Assembly: GCF_030864355.1 (NCBI RefSeq)
Contig: NC_083396.1
Span: 620,001 to 684,000, forward strand
Length of the DNA: 64,000 nt
Reading direction: 5' to 3'
DNA from: Cutaneotrichosporon cavernicola
Lineage: Eukaryota; Basidiomycota; Tremellomycetes; Trichosporonales; Trichosporonaceae
Made by a program: the position numbers and the translations under genes. This document shows, piece by piece, positions 24,518 through 36,188 of the stretch (positions are counted from its first letter, which is position 1; every line of letters starts with the position of its first letter). Below the pieces are notes generated by a model, which did no database searches, was not told the DNA's origin, and saw only the letters and a list, made by a program, of their open reading frames with translations.

Positions 24518-25919
24518 ATGACTAGCAAGTCACTCCTCTCTGACCGCGGACGGACCTACGACTCAACCGCGCCACAGGCTCCGTCGTACGCGGCCATCGC
24601 GGCCTCCACTGCTACCTCCACTTCAACCCCGGCCAACCGCGACGACAGTGGGGGAAGCGGAAGTGTCCTGCCCACCCACACCGGGGCTAAGGGGAGTTGG
24701 CTTTCTACTCAGTTGGCGGGAAACATTGACCCCAACAAGTGCGACTGGATCAGTGTGTACGGCTGCCTGCTGACCGGGTTTACGTCAGCCGTCTCCTTCA
24801 CTGTGAGTCGGCAATCAGAGGTGCGCTAACGACAGGCATGCTATGTCTGGTACGTTAAAGCGCTGCGGCGTTTGCGATGCTGATATCGATCTCCAATCTC
24901 GCGGTAATGTCATGGGCCATCAACTCGTTCGACACATTGCGCCCATCCCTGCCATCATTCGCCTCCCTGACCGATGCCAACCCCGCCCTACTCGCATGCG
25001 CGATTCGTCGTACCCCCTGGCTCGTCCGGACTCTTTGTTCACGATGGATATTGGCGATAACCTTTCAGGCCAGGGTTCCAAACTGGAAATCTCGCCCAAC
25101 TCGCCATTGCGGCGGCGCGCACGTTCGACCCGCCGGCAACGCGCACACATGGCTTCCAGAAGAGTGATCAGCAGGCGCTCACGGCCCTGGTGATGTTCTG
25201 GTTGGGTACGAGCTTGGGCCGCATTGGCGCCAAGGTTGGCAACACCCGGCGTGCGTGGCTGTTGTCCACCTCTATCCTGCAGGTATTTATGGCCGCCATC
25301 GCCGCCCTCCTCTCCCAATTCTCGGGCGAGAGCGCGTACGCACAGTGAGTACGGTCATCAAGGACGTCGAGAATTTTTTTAGGTCCAAGCGCATTCAAGT
25401 GTCGAACGTTGGCTTTGAATAGATCCTAGATCTTTCAAGTGTCGAACGTTGGGGCTTTGAATAGATCCTAGATCTCGTCGAGTGTGTTAAGTTGAGCGCT
25501 CAGCCTCAGTTTTACGCCGCGGCACGCTGACCCTGCGCTGAAGATTGTAGGGAGTTGCTGACCCAAGCGACCGCGCGCACCCCTCGTGGGCGACGCCGAT
25601 GGGCATGGGTGCGCTCGCGTTTCTTTCCGCTAGCTTGGGCCTGCAGGGCATCGTGGGCAAGCGCATCGGAAGCGCGATGAACACGACGGTCGTCCTCACG
25701 ACAACGTGGGTCGAGATCTTCAACGACCCGCACCTGTTTGCGTGGCGCCTGGTCCCAAGCCGCGACCTGCGTATCTCTGGCGTTTGTGGAGTCCTCTTCG
25801 GCGCGTTTAGCGCGCGCGCCCTCCTCGGCGTCATCGGACAGGGTGGGACGATTGGCCTTCTCTGTCTGCTGCGCTTGGTGCAGGCGGTGTGGTGGATCTT
25901 CATCCCCTCGCCGGCGTAA
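24518..25919 (+). CDS. DUF1275 (YoaK-like) integral membrane protein
   Basis: Polytopic membrane protein of unknown transport role. Exons 24518-24802, 24836-24849, 25069-25344 and 25568-25919 give 308 aa. After a Ser/Thr-rich cytosolic N-terminus of about 70 aa comes the family signature: GFTSAVSFTACYVW then GFQTGNLAQLAIAAARTF. Further hydrophobic segments (LTALVMFWLGTSLGRIGAKV; LQVFMAAIAALLSQF; LAFLSASLGLQGIVGKRIG; TIGLLCLLRLVQAVWWIFI) and NTTVVLTTTWVEI complete it. Exon 2 is only 14 nt but supplies the conserved A-C-Y-V-W residues, so it is needed for the frame. Intron 3 contains a tandem duplication. Confidence 0.85.
25394..25475 (+). repeat. Direct tandem duplication within an intron
   Basis: Two adjacent copies of a 40-42 bp unit (25394-25433 and 25434-25475), beginning TTCAAGTGTCGAACGTTGG and ending AGATCCTAGATCT. 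They differ only by a two-base GG insertion. It lies in the last intron of the DUF1275 gene. Confidence 0.95.
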
Positions 25920-28900
25920 GCTCACTGGTTCGATCCCCTCGTCTGCAAACTTGTGGCTTCGTCGGTGTGCCGTGCCCAAATGAAATGCCATTCAGTGTGG
26001 GGCATGCCGCCCAGCTAGGGAATGCGCCTGTAGTGGCGCTCTCCTTGGACGCCACGCAAGCTTACAGCGAGGAGGTGCCCTCCGTTATCGAGCGCTCTCT
26101 GGACCTATACAGTAGATCTAGATTAGTTCGATTGAATTTGTGCGCTCGTGCTTGACCCTTCCTTATGTGAGCAGAGTGCTCTTGTGTTGCCTGCCTGGAG
26201 TTGCGTTCCGGTCGAGTGCAACCAGGCCCAACTCCTGCTCTACAATAGCTGACATATGGGATAACGAAGCGTGCGAGAAGTCGACCCAGCGTTGCCATGT
26301 GGACTCAACAACATCCATTACATCTCGAAGGCTCGAGCCTGGCTCTAGCAAGTGCCAATGCGGAAGGTGATACTCAAAAGTTCGCACCATGTCGGTTGAG
26401 CCGACAGAATCAAGGTAGGTACCGGCGACATCCGAAGCATGCTACGGCCTCGGCATCATTGATCGGAACCGGCAGACCAGTATGCGATGTTTGAGATACA
26501 GTATATGGTACGTCATGTTTGAGATATGGAAATTCAAATACAAACCCCGACGTACCTGTTCCAACAGGACAGAAACCCGTGGTGGTCGAGAACAAGTGAA
26601 AACCTTATATTCAGTACAGACAAACTGAAGCTATCGATGCGTAGCAGGCAAACAAGCTCAGCGCTTGGTGGAGCCAGATTAGAGTTGGAGATGAGTCGAA
26701 GCCACAATTCCAATGACGCCGCGGCCATTGGTCGGCCTGCGCGGATAGAGCCAGCTACCAGGGGACATGCGGCCGGGGTATCTGTTCGAAGCTGTTTGAG
26801 ACAATATGATGACGAGAAGATGGTGTTTAAGGTTTTTTGCAGATTTCTGGGCCAAGCCACCTCGTTTAGTGACGCGTTGACATGGGTTGTTGACGTTTGA
26901 CATGGGTCCTCCCTTCAAACTCGGCCAGTTATGAGGAACGGTCAGGGATAGGCGTCTGTTCACGTGCATGTACCTTGCCGAGTGGCCGACGGCAAAGGGC
27001 GGCCGTTGGGGGGTGCGCCAATCTCTTCGAATCTCCCGCCATAGATGTCACCGCCACTTCCCGCTAGGTTGGTACCAAACCTCGACTGCATGAAGCCACT
27101 CGCACTCACGCGAGGAATAGGGCCCGGGCAGATCCCCCTGATATTGGCAAACTAGCTTGTAGCTCGCAATTTCCCCGTCAAAACGAACTGCAATATCTGG
27201 GTTTAGTGTTTCTGGGTTGAGTGAGGCGGCAGTTTGGCCAATGAGTAACGGATCACCTCATTTTCCTGGATGTTGGACCCAGTAGTCGGGTCGGAACGTC
27301 GATCACGGCGATCGCCAGAGTGGCGATCACGGGGCTGAAGGTTCCCGGCGGCAAGGCGGTAGGCAGTGACTTGACCCTCACTTGAGCTGGTGAGCTGCGC
27401 AAGTGAATGACAACCAAAAGCTGCCACGAAAGAGAATAAGCGCAGACTTGATCGCCGGTAGGCAACTGGTCATACAGTAGCGACACAACGCACAACGCCG
27501 CTCCATGAGATAGGATGTCGGGTGAAAGCGAGATGGTTTGTCATATGATAGTGATTCAAACGAAAGTGGCGGGGGAACGGTGCCAATCCAAGACGGACAC
27601 ATGTCCAGAGCCAGTCTTCAAGGCATAGCCCGCTTGCCCGCTTGCCCGTGATCACCGACGGGCATGACAGTGTACCTGCCCAAGACTCAGCCGTGTAGGT
27701 GGCCCGGGGCATGGGCATCGGGCTTGAGCACGCCGTGATGTCCAGATACACCGTCTCTGGGCACGCCCGATTCCCAGTAGACTCCCCTAGCGTAAAATGC
27801 CGAGAAGCAATGGCGTCGTAAGCCTACCCTGGAACCAGAGTCGTCGTCAGGTTCAGTCCAGTTCCATTGCTAAGTATTTATGGTTTGGAGGTCCCTGGTG
27901 GATATTGGTTCCTGGTTAGGTGGGGGAGAGAGTGACTACCATATTGCTCCGGAGCGCGTGGTACCGGGGGGCTTCCGTACTTGCAGAGAGCTGACAGCCA
28001 AATCTCAGTCCGGAACTCTGGTTGTATAGTGTCAGGTCAGGTCAACAATCGTGATAGTTTCCTGATAACGCTGCCAACAAGGTTTGGTATCAGTCCTTGG
28101 CACGTGTGGCGGGAATGAATGTGTGCGTCAGAGTGTGTTACATCAGGCCAGAAACCCGGCTTTGGGCGTCCCGGATTGAACCGCTCTACGTGCTCCTCGC
28201 TACAGTTCCTCCACTCCCTTGTTTGTGGCACCTCTCTCCTCAACCTGAGGATCAATCAAGAGCAGAGGGCGAGAGTTTGCTAGTTCAGCTCGCACCTGTG
28301 AACCCAGTCCTCCTCCGCCTCTCCCCCACCTACGATCCAGATCGACAGCGTCTTTGTTCGGCTAAGAGTGTACGACGCTGCTTGCCTTGCCGGTCTCGGC
28401 GTCGGGCCGTTTCTCCGCTGGCCCTTTTCCAAGCCTCGTCGGGACTGCGCAGTGAGTTTAAGATCGGTGTTGTCCGTATGGTGGTCGGCAAAAGATCGAC
28501 ATGGAAAGAGGGAGAACGGCCCGGTGCGGTACCCGAATGCTAGAGTTGCAAAAGAGTGAAGAGTTGTGGCGATCATCTGAACCATTACCCATGCTACAGC
28601 GATGAGTCGCGTAAGCTTAAAGAGTTGGATCCCTTTACATTTCGCATTGCATCCTCGGTCACAACTATCCAAGCTTTTGCACACACCCATAGTGAGTCCT
28701 GTTTATGGTCAGGAAGAGACATGAGATGGTGTGAGCAAGAGGTTGTTTAGGTTTTTGTTGTGGTGGGTTGGTGTTTGGGTTGAATGGATTGAAACAGGGA
28801 CGGATGTGGCCCTAGGGTGGGGTGGGGGGTTGATGGTCACTGTTACCAACCCCTTTGTCGCCATCACCGCTCTCACCCACAATGGCCTCCACTCTCTGTT

Positions 28901-29466
28901 GGCACTCTGATCGGGCAACAGCTTACATGTACAGCTCAATGTCATCTTGCCCCTCAACGTCCTAACCAGACACCCCACACGATTGTCTGCTTCTGGTTTG
29001 TGTAACCCAAAGTCTTTTGAGTGAAATATCCTTTTTGTTCTGGGGACCACGCGATTTCCACCTGCTCTTCAAAGACGATTGTTCCACGCGACGACCACGC
29101 TGTCGTCGTCCTCCACCACGCCCTCATCGACATCAGACGCGTCTTGAACATCAGTGGCACTGCCATCCTCCGCAGTGAGTTTTGATCAGAGATGAATGCA
29201 TAGCGACTTGGTAGATGTCTAAAGATGTGCATGGGCGTACGGGTAACCTAGCCAAGGACCCCAAAAGCCGCCACATGGGTTAAACCCGAGGGCACCCCGC
29301 CCTCACCCCCCCCCCGTCTTCAGCCCATCACACCTCTTCCCACTCTTGTCTTCTTCTTCCCTCTTCCTCATCATCGACTACCACGTTGTCACCACCATCC
29401 ACCACATCCCTTGTATCTTTTTCCATCCTTGAACAACCAACACCGTGGGCCTAACGCCCACAGTCG
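25920..29466. other. 3.5-kb region without recognisable protein gene
   Basis: Longest gap in the window. Open frames are short and show no family resemblance or usable splice structure. Toward its right end, GTGAGT donors at about 28451, 28691 and 29173 and a CCCACAG acceptor just before 29464 could belong to a spliced untranslated leader of the bHLH gene. I see no transposase, reverse transcriptase, terminal repeats or tRNA. Confidence 0.5.
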
Positions 29467-31274
29467 ATGCATAGCACCCACCACACACGCCTCAACAGGC
29501 TACCTTCCCCACCACTCCACACCCTCCCGCACTATCCTCACTCTCAACACTATCACCACTACCACCACCACTATCCAAGCCAACAACACCTCCGACCTGC
29601 ATCCACATCTACATCCACATCCTCATCATCTCGGGGTTACTACCAACGGCCGCCTCACCATCACTCCCATAACTACCACCCATACTCAAGGTAGGCATCC
29701 CCGCTCTCAACGCGCCTGCCTTTGCTCACCGGTCCAGGCCTCGTTCAGTCAACGAGCCCTACCCTCCTCGGTCACCTCCTCACAGGTCATTACTCAGCCG
29801 ACGCAGCTCGCCGATCCTCCGGCCCATTCCAGTAGTCTCTTCCTCCCTCACGGACGCTCCTCCTCCACTCCACCGATCGCACCCGCCCCCACGACATCCC
29901 TCACACGCCGGTCATTACGAGTACACTCCGACACACAAAGGTCGCGAGCCATACCCACCTCCGAGGTACCGCATTTACCATCCCCGCACTCCCTCGCTCT
30001 CCTTGCGAGGTCGCACCCACTCCGCGTCCAGGCACGACGTTGTACGCGATTTCTTTGACCACCGACACCGAAGCAGCGACGACGATCTTCCAGTGACTCC
30101 CAATTCTATCAATTACGAGTCGCCCAACATGGCTCCCGTCGAACCCCGCTACGTGCTCGACCGCCTCCCGATGCTCAACATCTCTGAAGCTGAGGCCGCT
30201 GACGTCAAGCCTCACGTGACGCCGCTCCGCGCTCTCAGCCCTGCTGAGCGCCGCTTCTTCCAGACCATGCCGATCTCGCAACGCCCGGTGACTGCCTACC
30301 CCCTCGACGCCGCGTCTACCTACACCTGGCCGGCGCAGCAGGCTGCGACCGACCCCACAGCGGCCGTGGTAGCAGCTGGAGGCGATAAGAGAGACGGCCT
30401 CGCAATCGACCCCGCGCTCTCGGCGGTTAGATCGTCCAACGATGTCGCCCCCGGCAGTACAGATATCACAATGGCCTCGGCGCCTGATATCAGACTTCAG
30501 CCCGAGACCCTAGGGTCCGTGCCCGCCTCGCCCGCTATCGACAGCAATGCTGAGGCTGCTGCTGCGGTTGCAGCTGTCCAGGCATTACACCCCGACCACG
30601 GCGTGAAGAAGGAGACTCCTTTCTCTCGCTCACCCGAGCTCCGTATCAGCCACAAGCTTGCCGAGCGCAAACGTCGCAAAGAGATGCGCGACCTCTTTGA
30701 CGAACTCCGGGAACAACTCCCTGCCGACCGTGGTATGAAGGCGTCGAAGTGGGAGATACTCTCCAAGGCCGTCGATTACATCCAGCACCTCAAGAATCAG
30801 GTTACCGAGAGCCACCGCCTTTTAGAAGCCGCAACGCGCGATCTTGCAATCGCTCGCGGCCAGAACCCCGAAACTGCCACGACCACAAACACGACGTGGC
30901 CACCAACATACCACACGTTCAACATCCCATATGTCCCGCACGCGAGCACCTCGACCGCTCCCGCGCCCGCCGCCCCGGCTCCCCAGCCGCAAGCGCAGGC
31001 CGCGGCACCTCAGCCTCAGCCTCAGTCTCAACCTCAGCCCCAGGCTGCCGTACCCGCCGCCGCTGCTACCCAAGCGGTCCCCGTGCCTCCTCAAGCACAA
31101 CCTCAGCCCCAGGCTGTTGCGGTCACCGCTGCTGCCCCGGCTGCCCCTGTCCCGGTCGCTCAGCCTGCAGCACAGCCTCAGGTGCCGGCCGCCGTTCCTC
31201 AGCCCGTTGCCGCTGCCGCACCGCCGACAGCGGCGCCGCCTCAGGTACAGGGGCAGGCGCCAAACTCGAGCTGA
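29467..31274 (+). CDS. bHLH transcription factor
   Basis: Predicted nuclear E-box-binding regulator. Exons 29467-29690 and 29738-31274 give 586 aa. The N-terminus is His/Tyr/Pro-rich (YPHSQHYHHYHHHYPSQQHL) and the middle is Pro/Ser/Arg-rich. The bHLH runs from about 395 to 450: basic region HKLAERKRRKEMRDLFDELR with the H-x3-E-R-x2-R pattern for CACGTG-type sites, helix 2 KWEILSKAVDYIQHLKNQV. The last 150 aa are Ala/Pro/Gln repeats, probably an activation region. The ATG at 29467 is the first in frame after splicing; an internal Met at 30129 is possible. Target genes are not evident. Confidence 0.85.
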
Positions 31275-31550
31275 TTTTTGGATTCACGTGACGGACCATG
31301 CAAGCAGTCCAAGAGGAGTAGCATGATGTAACGATTATGAGATAAACATATTATCGGCAGTAGCTTGGAAAAGTGCAGGTGCATTGGGGTTTGATGCACA
31401 CATTAGCAGTTAGAGGGCGGAACCATGCACCCGTCCGTCACCTCGTCACCTGGTGGAGGGCAAATTGTCACCGAATACCAACATCAAACTTGACTGTCGC
31501 TCTCATTCTCATCCCACAATGGCTCCCTCCAACAGTACCCGCATCTGACA

Positions 31551-33311
31551 ATGGTTGATCACGGCCTATTGCAGGGCGAAGCACCGCCCTCAGCTGACAT
31601 TCTTACAGCCTGGCTCAAGGAGTATGGAGTGCTAGTGTCGGATGGTGTGAAGATTGTGCCGATGGCCGATGGGACTGGTTGGCGTGTAGTCGCCGCGCGG
31701 GATCTCGAGCCGTTCGAGCCAAGTATGCTAATCAAAGTTTGTTATACTAACACCAGTCGTTAAGATTCCAAAATCGGCTATCCTCTCTACTCGCACGTGC
31801 TCACTTCCCCCACTCTCGACTTCAATCGACAGCGTTGCCACCACTTCGCATACCATCCTCGGCCTCGCCTTGGCACTCCTGCACGAACTCCGCCTTGGCC
31901 CCGACTCAAGGTTCTGGGGATATACCCAGTCGCTTCCGCGCGCCACCGTCCTCGTCCCATCCTTGTGGCCACTGGATCCCAATGCCGAGTCGGCATCTGC
32001 GTGGCTGCAAGGTACCGAAGCGAGTAGGGATATCGAGCGTCGCAAACTCGAGGGTATCGGACTTGTAAGTTGCATTCCGCCGCACCTCATTCCACCCACA
32101 TGTTCTGTCATGGCTCGGCACGTTAGGTTTGTTCGGGGTGTCCGGTCTTGACCCGATCCACCCGATTGACAGTGCCCCTCCCGATTCCCCGTTTCTCGAT
32201 ATCCGAACGAGAGATTGGGGGCGCCATCGGCTTTAGCTGTTTACACCCTCTACTCCTCGCTGGCCTATTCCTGAGCATCGCTAACAACAGGATTCGATGC
32301 GACGGTGGTACGCTGCGACAAGGACACATCTTCCCCCCACCCGCTTTCACACCGGCCCGTCACCCTTCGAAGCGTTCGCACACGCTTACAGCCTGGTGTC
32401 GACCCGTGCTTTCCTCGTCGACCTGTACCATCTGGTTGCGCTATGCCCATTCGCGGACCTCCTGAATCACAGCGGGGCAAATCACACCTCGCTCGCGAGC
32501 GACGACTTTGTATGTCACCGCTGCGGATCCCTACCAGTCTGCGAGCATGATGGGCCCGACCTTGATCGCCTAACGCACCTCGAGGAACGGGAGCGCGCCC
32601 GCCTCACTGAGCCAGACACGGTGGACATGTACGTCGAGATGCCTGCTGCGGCTGGCGACGAAGTGATGAACACGTACGGCGAGCACCTCTCAGAGGCGCG
32701 ACTGCTCGTCGAGTGGGGATTCGTGCCGTCTGAGGAGGACGCAGGAGACGCGCTTGTGGCCGAGGCCGTCACCTGGGAGGTGGAGGAGCTCCTTCAGGGG
32801 ACCAAGGAGGTTGACGTGATCGACGCTGTTGTGGCCGCATCAAGTCACCTCGAGGAATGTGAGGACGCACTCCTCTGCCTTCCCTCGAGAGGTATGTACC
32901 ACATCAATCTGGCTGGACAGGTCAGCCTCCGCCTCTTCGCTGCGCTGTACGCGCGCCATGCGCCGCTGCGCTTCCTGCTCGGCGACGTCCGATGCCTAGA
33001 GGAGGCATGGGAGATGGTGGAGAACGGCTGTGAGAGCATTCCCATCAATAAACATCTTGTGGCCGTTGCGTCTGACCTTCGCGAGCTCGTACTCGCGCGG
33101 TTGCAGGGCATGTACCGGCCCGATATGGAGGTTGGGAAGATGTGTGATACCCGCGAGGTAAGTCATGTGATTGAGGAGAGTGGGCTGACGGCAGGCGCTA
33201 CCAGATGACGCTCGGCTGGAGCATATGGCCATGACGGTTGCGATTAATGAGCGCGCGCTGCTGCGGTCTGTATTGGAGCGGTGGGAGACGCTGCTGGCTG
33301 CGGTGGAATAG
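31551..33311 (+). CDS. SET-domain protein, Rubisco-LSMT/SETD3/Rkm type
   Basis: Predicted protein lysine or histidine methyltransferase using S-adenosylmethionine. Exons 31551-31722, 31757-32064, 32291-33157 and 33195-33311 give 487 aa. The N-terminus (DILTAWLKEYGVLVSDGVKI; IVKIPKSAILSTRT) is the usual SET-N half. The C-terminal half has RAFLVDLYHLVALCPFADLLNHS, the NHS cofactor motif, and TYGEHLSEARLLVEWGFV, the family's YG-x-x-L-x-x-x-x-LL-x-x-x-GF pattern. Between them lies a Cys/His cluster (CHRCGSLPVCEHD). A helical substrate-binding tail follows. Intron 1 has an exact TACTAAC branch site. Substrate unknown. Confidence 0.85.
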
Positions 33312-33615
33312 ATCGGTAGATGTATGGAGGTGACTGTCAAGTGAGTTGAGGCGAGGAAGGTGGGTTGACACACTGGACAAGGGTGCTTGACTCAGCTAGT
33401 TCTGCTTTCACTCTTCACTCGTCTCATCTGACTCATCTCTAATCTCTCATCCATCTCAACTTCATTCATTCTCGTTTCGTCCTTTACACGCTCCATTGCC
33501 TCATCATCTACAACATTGTACGCAACTCCCCCAACAGCCTCCCCCGGCTCTGTCAACGAGTCTGACGGTCTCGTTGAGTTGACCAGCAGACAACCACCTC
33601 GCCCAACCTTCCTCC
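33312..33615. promoter_or_regulatory. Promoter of the next gene
   Basis: C/T-rich tract (about 33400-33520) typical of a basidiomycete core promoter and leader. No named motif. Confidence 0.4.
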
Positions 33616-35792
33616 ATGTCGGAACTCTCCAAGTTTCGCCGCGCTGCGGGCGAACGCTACGTGCCCTACACTCCCACCGATGGCTTAAACCTCCAACTCC
33701 GTGCGCCTCAGCCTCGACGCCGCGTATATGGGGAGGAGGAAGGCGTACCCGCTCTGCCGCCGATGAAGGACGTCGTCTCGCACAGCAAGGGCGCTAATTT
33801 CGACGCCGCCGCCGCTTTACGTGGCCTCATGGATGACAACACCCAAACTACAGGCCCAACCTCAACCGTTCCCCGCTTCTCTACGGGTTCCAACACGTAC
33901 GCGTCGCCGGCCTCGAGACGAGGAGGCTACGGCCACCGTGCCTTCCTCGCTCGGTCCAGGTCCCACCGCAGCCAGGGAGACGCTTCTACTGGTGCCAACG
34001 GCACCTTCCCTCACCGCTGGACCCACGCCGCCTTCCCTCGCACCAAGCAGACTCAAGACACCTTCCACAAGTCGATCCGTCGCTTCCAGAAGTACGACAA
34101 GCACCACCGTGGCCTTCGCACTCTGCAGCATGTGGGTGGCGGAGACCAAACCACCGAGTGGCGTACGCAGAACCACCACCTCCTGATGGGGCAGGACTGT
34201 GCCAACTTCGCGCAAGAGGAGGCAGCCTGCGATCTCCCCATGCCCCGTACCGTACGGCCTGGCATCATGGCTTCCGTCCGCCTCGACCCCGACCTTCCTC
34301 CTCTCTCGGCTGAGCATCCCACGCGCGTGTGGAACGCGATACTCCACGCCCTCGCTCCGAAGCTCCAGCCCATCGTCCGCTGGGAGTACGAGAATGTCGT
34401 GCTTGGCGTGGAAGAGGGTTATGTCGCGCATGTCACCATTCTCCTTCCTCCAACGCACCCTGCCATTGTGGAACATCCTGCTGCCAGCGCGCTCCCCGAA
34501 GACCGGTACTCGCGCGAGTATGCCGAGTCAGTGAAGGTGCTGGGCGGAGTGCGCAGTTGGGTCGGCCAAGGCCGTAAACGCAAGGTCAGTGGCGCTGCTC
34601 CGATTCTGATCTAACGACAGACGGACGCTCAGAACTCGACTATCACCTTATGTCTCTCCGAGAACGCGCTCGGGTGGGTATATGACCCGCAAATAATGAG
34701 CATCGACGGGAGTCTTGAGAAGACCACGGCGTTAGCGCCAGTTGTGGATCTCGGGATGGACCTCGTCAATGGCACCACTGCTTCGATCGAGTTCCAGCAG
34801 GACCATGACCTTGGAGGTGAGGTTCTATGATCAATACATGTTAACGTCAGTCTACGGCTGTCGCCTCACTGTGGGCCGGGAACCACACTTCCAGACTTAC
34901 ATGGAGGATACTGTTCACCCGTCGGCGCATGCCGCAGAGGAGGCTGTGTGCCGACGCGCGGTCGAACTAAACGTCCGTGTCTTCCTCGCATGGCTGCAGG
35001 AGACCGAGGTCGTTGAGGTTCAAGACCGGGCTATCGGCACCGACGACGATGGCCAGATCGGGATCGACGAAGATGAGCTGCCGATCTGCGGCGTTCCGAT
35101 GGTCAGCGACAACCAAACCATGAGCACCTCCGAGGGCAGGAGCGACTCTGAGAACTCGAGCTCCTCCACAGGAACTGCCGTCAATGGCGTCAACGTCGGC
35201 AGCGCAGGGCTCTCCAATAACGGGGAAACCGAGGCGAGCGAGGAAGACTACTCGGCTGGAAGGGGAGACGGCGACGTTGTTGAGCCCAATCGGCAGGTGC
35301 CGGACGCCAACCCTGAAGGCATAAGTGCTCTCCTCCCTTCCCCTAGTGATACCCAACAGCCTGCCACTCCTCGCGCCTCCGACATTTTGATCAAGCAAGG
35401 GGGCGAAGAGACCGAGCTGTTCGTTCCTCGGCCCAAGTCGGCGGAAATCGACTGGCAGTCGCAGCTCGCGTGTAAGTACAGCTCTTGGAACGCGGCCGCC
35501 AGCTAATCGCAGATTTTTGTCACATCTCTGCTCTTCCCCCTCCAACTTACTCGCAGCGCATTGTGCGTCGCTCTCGCGAGTCGACAGTGTTTGTTGGCAA
35601 GGTCAAGATTGAGAACGAGACTTATGAGTCGGCGTAAGTGCTGAGGTTGAGCTTAGCTCCGGCACTGACCCCAGGGATGCGTACGACACCATCTTCGTTG
35701 CTCGCCAGTCGATCGCCCGGGAGGTGTTCACAGAGACGTTTCGACAGCAGCCGGCGGCCGTGGCAGACATGCCACCGGACTTTCGTCCCTGA
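33616..35792 (+). CDS. Uncharacterised protein with possible dsRBD-like segments
   Basis: Unrecognised 674-aa protein; exons 33616-34584, 34621-34816, 34851-35471, 35513-35633 and 35675-35792. The N-terminal 170 aa are disordered and basic. A folded region at about 215-450 contains RVWNAILHALAPKLQPIVRW and FQTYMEDTVHPSAHAAEEAV. It is followed by a Ser/Glu/Asn-rich linker. The C-terminus reads PPPTYSQRIVRRSRESTVFV, KVKIENETYES and DTIFVARQSIAREVF. This beta-beta-then-alanine-helix pattern resembles a double-stranded-RNA-binding fold (P-P-x-Y ... V-x-I ... A-R-x-x-A). The resemblance is my reading and is weak; four precise in-frame introns support the gene itself. Confidence 0.6.
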
Positions 35793-36188
35793 TGGCTTGC
35801 TGGGTTTTCCACTTTGGCCCCGAGTGACAGGATAACGGCGATGTGGAGGTGGTCGTCGTTCGATGGTGTGACATACGCAACGTGTCAACGTGTCGGAGAC
35901 ACTGCTAGATGGCGTAGAGCTGAGACAGTGAGAGAGGCGATGACAAGTGTTCCAGTTGCTATGCTCTCATGTTGCTGCGGAAAACTCGGGACCAGGGACC
36001 AAGCCAAGGGGGGTGGCAACTTTGGATGACGTTTGATACCAGACCCGTGCCTGGAAGTTCAAGGTCATGGAGATGCGTGCGTCTGCCCTTCATCTAATCT
36101 CTTCTCCTTCCTCTCAACCACGGCACACGCCCGCATAGTCCATCACGCGACCCCAACTGCCGGAAGATAACACGAAACCACATTCGCC
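35793..36188. promoter_or_regulatory. Promoter of the NIPA-like gene
   Basis: Intergenic stretch becoming C/T-rich near 36090-36120. Nothing else seen. Confidence 0.35.

Noticed and set aside
26526..26900. 124-aa plus-strand frame as a gene
   Set aside because: No conserved motif, no promoter or splice support and atypical codon use for this genome.
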